Below, one piece after another: positions 23,770-33,968 of a stretch of 64,000 nucleotides of DNA. The DNA is from Acanthosepion lycidas. Its lineage: Eukaryota; Mollusca; Cephalopoda; Sepiida; Sepiidae. The stretch is taken from the NCBI GenBank assembly GCA_963932145.1, contig OZ010616.1, positions 48,513,401-48,577,400 on the forward strand. The letters run 5' to 3'. Every line of letters begins with the position of its first letter. Positions within the stretch are counted from its first letter, which is position 1. The position numbers and the translations under genes are program-made. The notes beneath the pieces were generated by a model, which had not been told where the DNA came from, did not search any database, and saw nothing but the letters and a program-made list of their open reading frames with translations.

Positions 23770-24420
23770 TTGGATGGAATTTTTGTGAAGGGAAACAATC
23801 TTTGCCCGGCATGTATTAGCAACTACCCGCCAGAGGGGTTAGAAAAGTATTTTCAGCACTTAAATAATCGAGACTGTGACTTTCAAACGAAGACAATGGA
23901 TCAGGCAAAGGACGAATTTATCAGAGACTCGTTTATAAATGGATTAGAATCGAACTATATCGGTCAAAGATTGTTGGAAAATAAACAACTAGATTTAGCT
24001 ACTGCTCGCGAACAGGCGCTTACATTGGAGATAGCAGAAAAGCAGCCTTCTTCATACCTACAGACAAATGTTGCAGAGGCTGCACTAAGTATTCACACTC
24101 CTATTAGTACGCCAGTTCAAACGACCCAAGCAGAAAAAAAAGACAGTCCTCTATGACAGACTTCCTCATTTCTGAAATCCTCCACCCCGCCTCTGCCAGT
24201 TCAAAATCTTCTTTCTGTGGAAGACACTGCATACACTGCTAGTGCTGCAGCCAGACGAAAATGTTATTTTCTGGTTTCAAACTACACCCCAGATCGTGTT
24301 GCCCAGCCAGGGAAACTAAATACCACAAGTGCGGGAAGAAGGGACATTTCTTTAAGGTTTGTCGATTAAGCTTTTTTTCACCTGGTTCGAATGCTTCTAT
24401 TGCGACTAGTATCATATCAA
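23770..24420 (+). pseudogene. Gypsy gag remnant with zinc knuckle
   Basis: The frame at 23770-24156 has a capsid-like C-terminal segment: DEFIRDSFINGLESNYIGQR, LLENKQLDLATAREQALTLE. This is the RxxFIxGL...RLLE...TLxxA pattern of Gypsy Gag. After a stop and frame change, KCGKKGHFFKVC (about 24322-24360) is a CCHC knuckle whose first Cys has become Tyr. Gag coats the RNA and drives particle assembly. This copy cannot produce a full protein. The frame has an ATG at 23773, but the homologous region starts later. Confidence 0.75.
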
Positions 24421-24659
24421 CTGCAAACCATAATTGTCTTTCAAAGGCTTTATTAACATTAAAAATAAGCAGGATAGAAATGAATTGCTCTAGACAACAC
24501 AAGAATCTCAGAGAGTTTTCATCTTATCCATCGCTATCTTTTCCTTTTTTTTATTTTGCTTGAAGTCTTGGGATTAAATATATAAGAGACTGACTTTTGA
24601 TCAGTATTAATTTAAAGCAGTGACCAATTAAGAAATGTCGACATTTTTTTTTTTTTTTT

Positions 24660-25340
24660 TTTTGCACCTCGTCTATGGCATAAACCTCCTTTTCAACAGC
24701 TGAATGTCTGCAATGTTCTGGAGAAGAACGCTATAGGGCGCCCGGATTGCCTTTTCGCGGCATGGCGTGGTCGAAATCGTCGACCTCTACTTCTAGGGGA
24801 TTGTTAAAATTCCCCGAAATGATGGTTGACAATATCTCTTTTTAACCCTCCAAGGCTTTAACGACAGAAGTAGGTCAAAGTGGGTGTATTTTTTTTCAGA
24901 AAAGGAGAGTATTCACTGAGAATAAAGGGCGAACATAACCCTGGTTCGTCGCAAGACGGCTATGGTGTTAGGAATTGGTAGTTTTAGCAGTGGTTTTAGC
25001 CGTTCAGGGCCCGGCTTCATGATTCCTTTGCCCACAAGTAGTCTCATGGAACGCTTGTCATGGTTGAGTGTAAGATTATATTTCTTGACAGCCGCCAAAA
25101 ACTGTTTTAGGTTGCGATTGTACTCGGCCCAGTCATGGCCAAGTACTGTCACATTATCTGTTATGTGGGTAAGGGTGCCTTGTAGTTTTTCTTCAAAAAT
25201 TATTTTATCGAGAACCCTCTGAAAACTGGAAACCTCGTTAGTGACCCCAAACGGAATCTGTCGGAACTGATAAAGACATCTGCAGGCCCCAAAAGCTGTA
25301 TAAATCTTATCTTTAGGATCTATAGCTACTTGCTAATGTA
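24660..25340 (-). pseudogene. Gypsy RT and RNase H remnant, inverted
   Basis: On the minus strand, in RT order, I read FGACRCLYQFRQIPFGVTNE, VSSFQRVLDKII, ITDNVTVLGHDWAEYNRNLK (the YxDD-like catalytic site reads TDN, so is altered) and FLAAVKKYNLTLNHDK. KGIMKPGPERLKPLLKLPIP and MFALYSQ follow. An RNase H start with GRPIAFFSRTLQ lies near 24700-24740. Frame changes separate the parts. The segment points opposite to gag and to the LTRs, so it is an inversion within the element or a second nested fragment. Confidence 0.75.
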
Positions 25341-25534
25341 TAATCAGCTTTCAGAATCATAGCGTTCCACTCCAAGAAGGTGACAAAAACAATATGAGAC
25401 GAAATACTTCTGGCAAACTGTTCCCGTAGCACCTGAAAGCCCAAATCACCTGCCAGTAAGACAACCCCAGAAAACTGTCAAAAGACCCAGTCACCTAACT
25501 GATTTTCTGTCGGACTAGGAGAAAACAAAGCGGG

Positions 25535-25674
25535 GGTGGTAACACAATCCTGTTACCTCCCCCTGTTTTATGATTGGTATATATGTCATACTGTCTTAGC
25601 CAAAATGACAAAACTCTTCAGTTATGTTCAATAAAGGCACATTAAGCCAAATTAGACTCCGAGTTTTCATTACA
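25535..25674 (+). repeat. Right LTR of the Gypsy element, short
   Basis: 140 bp matching both ends of 22857-23533, ending in TTTTCATTACA. An AATAAA signal lies near 25630, which supports plus orientation. Confidence 0.7.
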
Positions 25675-25679
25675 CTGCT

Positions 25680-26080
25680 ACATTTGATTATTGGGCTACA
25701 TTTTAAAACGAGTTCTGCTACTAATTAGAAGAAAGCCAGTTTAAAGTATAGTAGCATTGGATGTTTTTAAATGTAGCCGAATTTACTACTTCTAGCCCAG
25801 TCTATCAAACCCTTTTGTAAATCGTCAACATCTGATGAACAAAAATGTGTCGATTAAGTGAGTAGAGTTGGGGGTTGATCACTTGTTGTTAAATCAAATG
25901 AATACTTCCCCAAATTCTATTTATAGTAGTTTTCATATATTTTTATTCTCTTGAAAACATATTTGTAGGTCAATCTGATAATCCTGCTTGCCTCCAGTTT
26001 TTAACCACTAAATGGTCAAAAACATGTTTTAGTTTAAGAGTAACTTTTTGTACGGCTCATTTTGCTTGCCCCATAATCTC
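25680..26080 (+). repeat. ~320-bp satellite, diverged final copies
   Basis: Contains the uninterrupted hAT target context AGTAGCATTGGATG, then CCCAGTCTATCAAACCC. A further diverged half-copy with CAATCTGATAATCCTGCTTG follows near 25972. Confidence 0.7.
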
Positions 26081-27354
26081 TCGAATTTCGTGTTGTCTTT
26101 AAAAACTCAGTTGTTCATCACCCAGTGTAATTTGTTGATAAATAATAATTACATTTAAGAAGTAAATCGCACACGTAAATACGATCCAGCAGTTTTTCGA
26201 GAGTGCATAGATGAAATTGACTAACATAAACAATTAGGTGAAAACGATTTTCAACGCTTGATTTGGATATTGTCTTTATGCTGGCAATCTCTTGCTCCGT
26301 ATAATACTGGTTATGTAAGTAATGTCGTGATCTGGTCACTATCAACCTTGACTCTGGAGCATAGTTCAAGCAAGAAATCTTAAGTACAAAACATCACAAA
26401 CAACTTTTGACATATGCATTGATTGTCAGTCTCTTCTCCATAAATTACACATATCCTTTTTGAGTCACAGAAGCTTGAGTCAAACTTACATTATTTTTTT
26501 AATTAAGAAAATGTTTATTTTCTTGTGTGTCAGATTTGATTAAAAATTATGCCATTTTAAACAAGATTAAAAAAATTGATACCGAAACGGCAGATACCAT
26601 AATACGATTAAAACGACCTTTTTGAAAACTGTTAGTTAAAACTAAACGTTCCTAATGCCATCTAAAAGTAAACACAGAACTATCTTTATGACCAACCAAA
26701 TATTTAGAACTAAAGAAATAATATTGCAAACTGGTAACATAAAATTACTTTTTTACTCAGTAATAATATGAATATTGTAACATAATACGGTGGCATGGAT
26801 GACCATCTTAAGAATCGGTATATCTTATTCTTATCCTAAATTTTTCATCTGAACTGAGATTTGATATGAACGATAAACCTGAAAGGGAAGAATAGGAAAG
26901 TTAATGACAGAACAAAAGCTTATATTGTAGACAGTAATAGTTATTGTTCTATAATTGACCCCAAAGTTGGAGAAGGGTCAAAGGGCACTGAAAAAAGCGC
27001 CGTAAAGATAGCAGCAAATTGAAGGGTGAGATAAATTGGGTACCTATGCACTCACTTAAGGCATCTCTTGTTTTAAGTCTAAAAACTTAGCACTTATAAT
27101 AAGCTTTAATCAACACATTTTGCAAGATCCGTTTGAATAAACGACGAAGCAGGTGAATAGGGTACAGTACAGTTGAGTTCATATTCTGTCCTAATCTGTT
27201 ATGTTCTCTTCGTAGCAATGACTTTGAAAAAGGCATGAATCCGCATCTTTTCAACTCGTCCCGCCCAGTTATAAGATAAATAGAATCGTAGATTGGGTTC
27301 TCTTAATTTTTGTTTTTGTTTTTACTAAATGTTTACTCAATAAGTCCAGAATAT
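26081..27354. other. Non-coding stretch, nothing recognised
   Basis: AT-rich sequence. A minus-strand frame (26118-26369) shows no known domain. No repeat or RNA gene seen. Confidence 0.4.
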
Positions 27355-28190
27355 CACGATATTTAGGAAAGATGACGGTTGACCTTACACTTGAAGAGGT
27401 TAAAATTATGGTAATCGGGGAACCATCTTCTCGGAAGTCTTTTCCAAAAAGTAATGATTCTTGGGAAGAAGCTATCTGAGTAGAAATTCCTTACAAATGA
27501 AATATGAAAGGAAATGAGTGTAATTCGATTTTGTGTATGTGGCATGGTGGGTGCTTAGCTCTAATAGGTCTGAACTGATAGAATTAAGTAATGTAGCTTG
27601 CTTGAAGATTTACCATGGAAAAAGCGATGAACTAGCAAGCAGTTTGCGACGTTGCATCTATAGGAAAATGGATGTATGATGGAAAAAATTAATCACTCAC
27701 AAGGCTGCGCAAAGGCTTTTGAATTCTGTCAAGCTTGGAAAGTGAGAAGTGATGAGCTCCTGCACATATATGATAGAAATACGGCATTTTTAGTTTGATC
27801 TGGCTCTTGTAAAGGTGGATTATAGCAGGAGGCATCCGGTACTTTCTGGGGTAGTACAAGAAACCGAAAATTTTACCAGCATCTTTACCAATGTCTTGTA
27901 TATATAAGTTTAATTTGAGATCTTGGATGAATTCAGGAATTCCAATATTTCCAATTTACATTTTGTGTTTGTTGTTCGTTGACACATTGTCGTGCGTTCC
28001 TTTCTGAAGGAACTCATTTTTTTTTTTTTCAAATTTTTGCCGGTACACCCGTAAACAGCCGCATCATCTGCATAGGCATTTACTAATGTTCTAAAAATGC
28101 TTAGGTAGATTGTTGATATAAAGCAGAAGGAGAAGGAATGTAGGACCAAGGAGGGAGACTTTGGGAAAGACTGCACAGATCACATAGAAT
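27355..28190 (-). pseudogene. CR1-like LINE reverse transcriptase, decayed
   Basis: The minus strand keeps the RT catalytic core missing from the other copies: a YINNLPKHF segment before it and VNAYADDAAVYGCTGKN (YADD at 28063-28074). A gap follows, then the C-terminal block SFHISFVRNFYSDSFFPRII, TFWKRLPRRWFPDYHNFN and FKCKVNRHLS (27363-27545). The RT would copy the LINE RNA at its target site. Stops and a T-run at 28017-28030 break the frame. The copy is probably the same family as those at 5730, 9375, 13870 and 46580. It lacks an intact endonuclease region. Confidence 0.7.
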
Positions 28191-28876
28191 CCTGACCGAA
28201 AAGGAAAAACCTGACTAAAAGTCTTCTAGCGATTCTACAGCTGGACAATGTGTACAACAACTCTCTATACCACACCTTTGCTTTGCAGATTTTGTGTATA
28301 ATGACAGTTGGGACATTCGTATAGGACCTAGACGATCAAAATCAATACTGTTTGACACTGAAGTGTTTACTTCTGGTAAGATGATCAACAACCTTCTTGT
28401 TGAGGAGTTTGCTGATGACACTAAGGAGGCTGATGTAGAGATATAGCGACGGGGAGAGCACTCACCCACATTCTTGAAAACAAGGCATACAGCTCATACC
28501 TTCCATAAACCAAGAAAAATATTTCTCCTTCCAGCAGAATGTACTTAAAGGAACAATTTACTTTTATCCTTTAAATTCCTGGATATAAGAAACTGTAAAA
28601 TAATAACAAAACAAGCTGAAAACATAGATGAACAAAATACACGACCGTGTTGCCTAAGTAAGAATCACCAACAATTTTAGAAGTGAATGTGCTTTAGTCA
28701 CGGACGTAATTCAAAATTTTAGTTTTGATTTTAATTTTTTTTATCTTCCGTAGAATAAAAAATAAAACAGTTACAAAATTTTTTAAAATAATTAAAAATA
28801 TTTTAAAATGGTTCACACTCGAAAATGGCATTAAACGTTACATTTTTCCATTCTTTAAATAAAGTGTAATATATTT
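28191..28876. other. Unassigned; open minus frame
   Basis: A minus-strand frame at 28215-28469 (about 84 codons) opens with GTG and has no recognised domain. It lies just upstream of the LINE RT and could be its badly decayed N-terminal side. 28480-28876 is AT-rich and empty. Confidence 0.35.
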
Positions 28877-28901
28877 GCGCGCGTGTGTGTGTGTGTGTGT
28901 A
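28877..28901. repeat. (GC/GT)n microsatellite
   Basis: A short run of GCGC then GTGTGT. Confidence 0.9.
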
Positions 28902-29330
28902 CTTCGGGTAGATGGAGCTCGTCAGCCCGGGAGGGTAGTAAGAGAAGGGACACTGATTTTAAACCTCTGCTGCCTTGCGGCCACACCCAATCATGGGAAA
29001 GGCTTCGGGAGTAAACCCTGAGAACAAATCCGGAGCCAGATTCCCTATGATGTTCAATTTCGTTCTGGCAACTTCTGCTACGACACCAGTGACAAGCTGT
29101 ATTGGACTATACTATTGCCTTTGGTCTACATCGGTGGCGTGGAGAGGGGGAGAAGTGCTGCGTGGGCAATTGTCGATCTCTCATGGAACCCTACCTAGCA
29201 CTGGAGAGGACACTCCAGCGTCGCCTTACCGACGGCAAAACACGAGAAGCAACAGTCTACTGATGGGAGGATTCCGAAGATCCTTCTGTATGTGGAACTG
29301 GTCACCGGTATGAGGTTACGAAGGCGATCA
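28902..29330 (+). other. GC-richer unknown repeat-like block
   Basis: Base composition changes sharply at both edges, and the block carries a 112-codon plus-strand frame (28975-29313). The frame begins with CTG or GTG codons and shows no domain I can name. The abrupt composition change suggests a fragment of an interspersed element (perhaps a LINE 5' region) rather than a host exon. No splice or promoter evidence is clear. Confidence 0.35.
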
Positions 29331-30926
29331 CATCATCGCTTCAAAGGGATATGAGGGCGATGAGAGAAGAAACTGATGCTTGTCACTGGGGTGAAACGTT
29401 CTCGAAGGAAAGAAAACAACTTTTGGGGCGAAAGTCCATGATCTCTCAATTTTTCACAATTATACATCAGAGATTTTTTCCCTGTGAAAACCGAAAATGT
29501 ACAGTATATTTAAAATTGTGTATCAGCAACCCTCCACAATAAATTAATTTTTTAGTTTTATTGAATCTTTTCTTAAGATTTCGTAATATATTTTAAATAT
29601 TTTTAAACGCATAACATCTTCGGGAATTTAGCTTTATAAAAATGTAAAATTTAGGATAATAAAATTCACTAGAGGGGATTAACCACGAATAATGTAAGGT
29701 AGGATTATAAGGTGGGATTATAAGGTGGGAATATAACTGACCTTAACAATTATTGCAACCAAACTTTAAAAAATAAAGATTGAATATAAATTTTATTCAT
29801 TAATGAATAAAGGCTAAAAATTCCACTACAATCTGATAATTTCTTGATTTTTTAAAATCAGTGGCTATATTAGTTATTACTATTATTATTTTTTTTTGTA
29901 TCGAAAATGTGCATAAATTTTAGCAGTACCTAGAATAATGTAATATTTTACCGGAATTGCTTCCCACTTCCTCTGTAACAAGACATGCCTTTCTATTTTA
30001 GTATTTTTCCATCACAAAAATGCAATTCCTTTTTTGTTATTGCGTGACATAGAGAATGGCTTTATTATATGACGCATGAAGGCGACTAATTAATTACATT
30101 CGAGATCCCTTCAGCTTGTTCAGGAGTTGTAGCAGCAACGTTGTGTATTGTTGATGAGTTGTAAATCCCAGAGTTCTTTTTGGCCAAGTCTAAAGAATAA
30201 ACATGATTACAGGCAAATTGCAAATCTAACATTTTGAACCTCCATCAGACAACTTGTGGTAACGTTGGATAGATTATGAGCGAGTCTCTGATAAACTGAT
30301 TGTGCTATTGGTCGGCAGTTACAGCCTTAAGGGCATAATCTTTATTTAGTTAGTGTAGTTGAAACAGACACACACTAGAAGACATAAAAAGGAGAAGTGA
30401 ATTAAAATCTAAATAAACCAACTTGGTCGTCACAGGATCAGTAGTTTAGCTTCGGTCACAATAGGTAAGAAAATAGAAAGCTTGAATATATTCTGATGAA
30501 TTGGCTTCAAATAGACAGGTGATTTAATATTTGAACTTTCAGTCAGACTGTCACATGACTCATTTGGTAGCGTTTGATATATGGATCAATTTTGGATGAG
30601 TCAAATAAAGGCAACCATATTTTTTATCGATACTGCAATGTACGAATTGAATGATTTAAGTTGCAACGAAAGTCAATAACACTTTTAATACAATTTAATA
30701 GCCTCATTCTCTAACATACAGTTTAATAAATGGCGAAACGGATTTCACATATAATGAGAACGAGGAAAAGAAATTCTCTCACTTACATTTCTCTCGTTAT
30801 GGACATTGTTATATTCGTAATACAACACCGGAGCTCAAGGACAGGACAGAACGGAATGGCTGGATGGAAAAAAAATGACAAACATGCTTTGTTCTCATAG
30901 AGACTTTCATATACACAAAACCATAT

Positions 30927-30929
<3 letters not shown>
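29331..30929. other. Non-coding stretch
   Basis: AT-rich, with a tiny tandem repeat of GGTGGGATTATAA at about 29697-29733. Nothing else is recognised. Confidence 0.45.

Positions 30930-30992
<63 letters not shown>
30930..30992. repeat. (AT)n microsatellite
   Basis: A pure AT run of about 60 bases; frames across it are artefacts. Confidence 0.95.
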
Positions 30993-30996
<4 letters not shown>

Positions 30997-31089
30997 CACG
31001 TATAGAAATATATATCACATATGTCGTCTACAAATCAAAGAAATGTATAAGGAGGAACAGAAGGAAAGGTCATACATATAATTTGAAGA

Positions 31090-32480
31090 TTTTCCTGACT
31101 TGGAGAAGATTTCAGGTTTAAATGGGCCGGATTCATCTATATCCCAAAAGGAAACGGCAGCATGTGCTTATAAAGTTCAATACAATGTGGTATTCTCCAG
31201 CAAGTTTAACAACTTTGTCAAAACGATCAGGATACATTTCCATGAGATCTTCTGTGGAGTTAATTGGGTATTTTATTTGTTGGATGGAGGTCACTAGCTT
31301 CAACTCTCTGGGCCTTCCGAGATAATTACATAGTATTTGATATTTCTCCATTCATGTTTGCATCCACACTGTATATTCACAGACCCCTGTTGGTGTATGG
31401 TCGCGCTATTATATTCTCTAAGTATAGTTGTTTCCGGATGTGTGAAGTCATGGAAGTGGCAATCCATCTTGGTTGACATTTTCGGGAAACTTTTTCTGAA
31501 AAAATACTTCCGCTCCAATGTCAACTTTTGCCTTTAGCTTGTGTATCTCTCGTCTGTTGGGGAGTGTTATGTCTTAACTTGTTCAATCAAATGGAAAGAC
31601 ATTTGATCAAAATGTTCGTCTAGCTTATCACTTGTGACCTGGTCTAGCGCATCTATGCAGTTTCTATGAGCTCATTTGATCGTGGCCCTCCATGTATTCT
31701 CGGTACTGGGTATCTTAACATCGTGTTTGGTCTAGGTTAAATGTCTTCCATGTTCCCTTTTAATTTATTTATGCACGCTTTAGCTCAGTGGTTCTTTCGG
31801 GCGCATTCTGGGTAAACTGTACACCATGCTGGGCATCCTTGCTTGGTGTCAGAGTATGTCCATCCACATCGTCTGCATTTGGTATCGTTTGGCCTGTGCT
31901 TGATAGCTTCAATATCTTTTTCTTTAAGGTCCTGTATATCAGCTAGCTAGCTCATGTAATGTATCGAAGCTTCGTGTACTCTGCATATGTTTAGAGTTTC
32001 CTGAACAGACAACGTCCGGTTTTACGAGAGGAGTTGTTTTTGTATCTCAAGATATTTTGTCCCAACGATAATCTATTCGATTAGTCGCTCTTCTGTTTTT
32101 TTTTTTTTGTTTTTTTTTTCATCTCGAAATTTACATTCGTTGCCAGAAAGTCGTAAATATTGTCTGAATTCTCCTGAATGTATTTCTGTATGCAAAAACG
32201 AACGAATCTGAAATTTATTCGGGGCTCTAATTGTTCCAGGAACTTTTCCCATACTACAGCCAGATTCCATTTATCAGCATCGTTCTCAAACTTCCATGAA
32301 TTAAAACGTCGAAGGCCTTCTCCTCTCGACATTAACAATATGTGGTCAACCTGTTTTTCCTCCGGTATATTCTGTACGGAGAAATACAGTTCGCATCGCT
32401 GCTTGAAAAAAGGAACACATCAACCACGTTTTCAGTTGTCGTCCATGACATGACCGGTTCAATGGCTAGTCTGGACATTT
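31090..32480 (-). pseudogene. Ty3/Gypsy gag and protease remnant
   Basis: On the minus strand, running from 32480 downward, I see: FFKQRCELYFSVQNIPEEKQ; SRGEGLRRFNSWKFENDADK; VWEKFLEQLEPRINFRFVRF; and a nucleocapsid stretch with two knuckle-like clusters (CRRCGWTY...GCPAWC, then CARKNH, about 31790-31880). A retropepsin-like part follows: VDIGAE near 31505 (the active-site DTGA now DIGA), LPLP, REYNSATIHQQGSVNIQCG. The pre-RT segment YPDRFDKVVKLAGEYHIVL ends it at about 31170. Stops and frame changes are frequent, so it is dead. The gene order gag then pro then pol fits Gypsy. RT itself is missing; the copy stops at about 31090. Confidence 0.75.
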
Positions 32481-32512
32481 TGATCTTTTATGTATATCTT
32501 TTTTGATTACTA

Positions 32513-32530
32513 CTTTTTTTTTTTTTTTTT
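32513..32530. repeat. T-run next to the LTR end
   Basis: About 18 T on the plus strand sit where a tRNA primer-binding site would be expected after the LTR. Confidence 0.8.
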
Positions 32531-32735
32531 TGAATGACAGATTGGTTTGCCCCAAATAATACAATGGCAGATAACGATAATATACTCAGTTTTTCAGTGA
32601 GAATCTCTTTCCGTGAAGGATTTTTTTCGTAAATGGCGACCCACGTCTCTTATTTTCCACTACGTGGATCGACTATTTCTTCCTTTTTTATTTTATTATA
32701 GCCTTCTTTCAAGTGTTGTTTTCATTCTTGTCACA
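32531..32735 (-). repeat. Candidate Gypsy LTR
   Basis: Read on the minus strand, TGTGACAAG begins immediately after a purine tract, AAGGGCGGGAG, that looks like a polypurine tract. The block ends ATTCA about 205 bp later, giving TG...CA ends. Gag begins about 50 bp beyond, and a possible pol end precedes the purine tract. No second copy was found in the window, so the LTR call rests on these signals only. Confidence 0.45.
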
Positions 32736-32849
32736 CTCCCGCCCTTGTTTGTTGGGCTGTGCTTTGTTTTCAATTTTTTTTCTTTCTTTTTTTACCGCTG
32801 TCACCGTGTAAACAAATTGATAGAACACGAAGATAGATGTTTGGTGCTA

Positions 32850-33206
32850 GTCAGCCATGCTTGAACTGGCCTGTTTATTTCTAGAGAAGAGTTCTACAAA
32901 GGTGACAATTCCAAAACATGACATACACTGCGCATGGGACCAAGAGAACAAAAGAAAACAACAAAGAACCACCGGTGAGACGGAAAGAAAAGAAGACAGG
33001 AATTGATAAAATAAAATTATTTTTATTACCGATATAAAGGTCCAACGTGGAATGTCTATTTGTGGTCGAGGGAAGTGACATGGAGAATGATGGGGTCGGT
33101 AGGACCTGGTCTTGGAGCTTGTGTTGGGTCGGTTAACCGAGACTACTGGTGGTTTCTGTGGCTGTTTGATTACTCTGCTGCCAACTATGTGACTAGAGTG
33201 CTGCAT
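32850..33206 (-). pseudogene. Possible Gypsy pol 3' end
   Basis: A minus frame with a basic, Pro/Arg/Ser-rich first half (VNRPNTSSKTRSYRPHH) and a hydrophobic second half ends about 110 bp before the candidate polypurine tract. Basic tails of this kind are common at the end of Gypsy integrases. No integrase core is visible upstream, so this is positional inference. Confidence 0.3.
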
Positions 33207-33894
33207 CCTTTTTAAGCAGTCAGAGTTGATACATAGCTCACAGTTTTTTTATCATGCTTTGGCTTTAGCGGCAACATACGTGATTAGCTCCTTTTAAATT
33301 GTATTTTATATTAGGGCGAAGTGAATCGGATGTGATGTTCGGAGCCCCTGGGCAGAGAGCGTTTTTATTTTTTTACTTTTGCTGTCGTAGCGTTCATATG
33401 TGCCCGACAGGAACGAAATAGAAATAGATATTCTGAAGGAGAGTATATAATACCTCCAATACTCTTCATCTCATATTTTCCCTGCATATGCACAATTAGA
33501 AGCGTTTCTATTTCTCTCTAGTATATAGTATATAGAATGTTTTGGATTTTTAAATAATTTCTTCTGCGAAGAGACAATTTCTTTCTTTCTTTTTCTTTTT
33601 AATCTTCAGATTTCTTGTATTTTAATTAGCAAACATGACACTGGAAGGGTTAATCAGGAAAATAAAATATTTACAAAATGTTTAGCAAGTTTAATAAAAA
33701 AAATAAAAATAAAAAATAAGCATTCGTTGGTAATCTAAAATACAATCACTTTTTTGAATTTCCTCCCTTGAGTGACCGCCCTTTAAATTCACAAACAATG
33801 CTCAATGCAGGAAAGAGTAGTAACACAATTAAAAAATGTCAGGGTTATTTTTTTATATATACCAGAAAGACGTTGTCATTGAAAATGAGAAATT

Positions 33895-33968
33895 TTCAGA
33901 CAATATCCGGTCTTACGAGAGTTGTTTTTGTAGCTCAAGATGTTTTGTCCCAACGATAATCTATTCGA
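33895..33968 (-). mobile_element. Short second copy of Gypsy gag sequence
   Basis: About 70 bp here match 32006-32082 closely, sharing ACGAGAG, TTGTTTTTGTA, CTCAAGAT, TTTTGTCCCAACGATAATCT and ATTCGA. The matching part of the larger remnant lies between its capsid-like and knuckle regions. Confidence 0.7.

Larger units (their letters stand above)
22857..25674 (+). mobile_element. Ty3/Gypsy LTR retrotransposon, internally rearranged
   Basis: Two related LTRs in the same orientation bound a 2.8-kb element. Gag remains are on the plus strand, but RT and RNase H remains are on the minus strand. Removing 22857-25674 brings the satellite landmarks back to about 329 bp spacing, close to the 320-bp period, so the element inserted into the array. 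No clear 5-bp duplication could be read. Protease and integrase were not found. Confidence 0.7.

Noticed and set aside
28975..29313. 112-codon frame as a host gene
   Set aside because: No ATG at the start, no domain, and composition that fits a repeat fragment.
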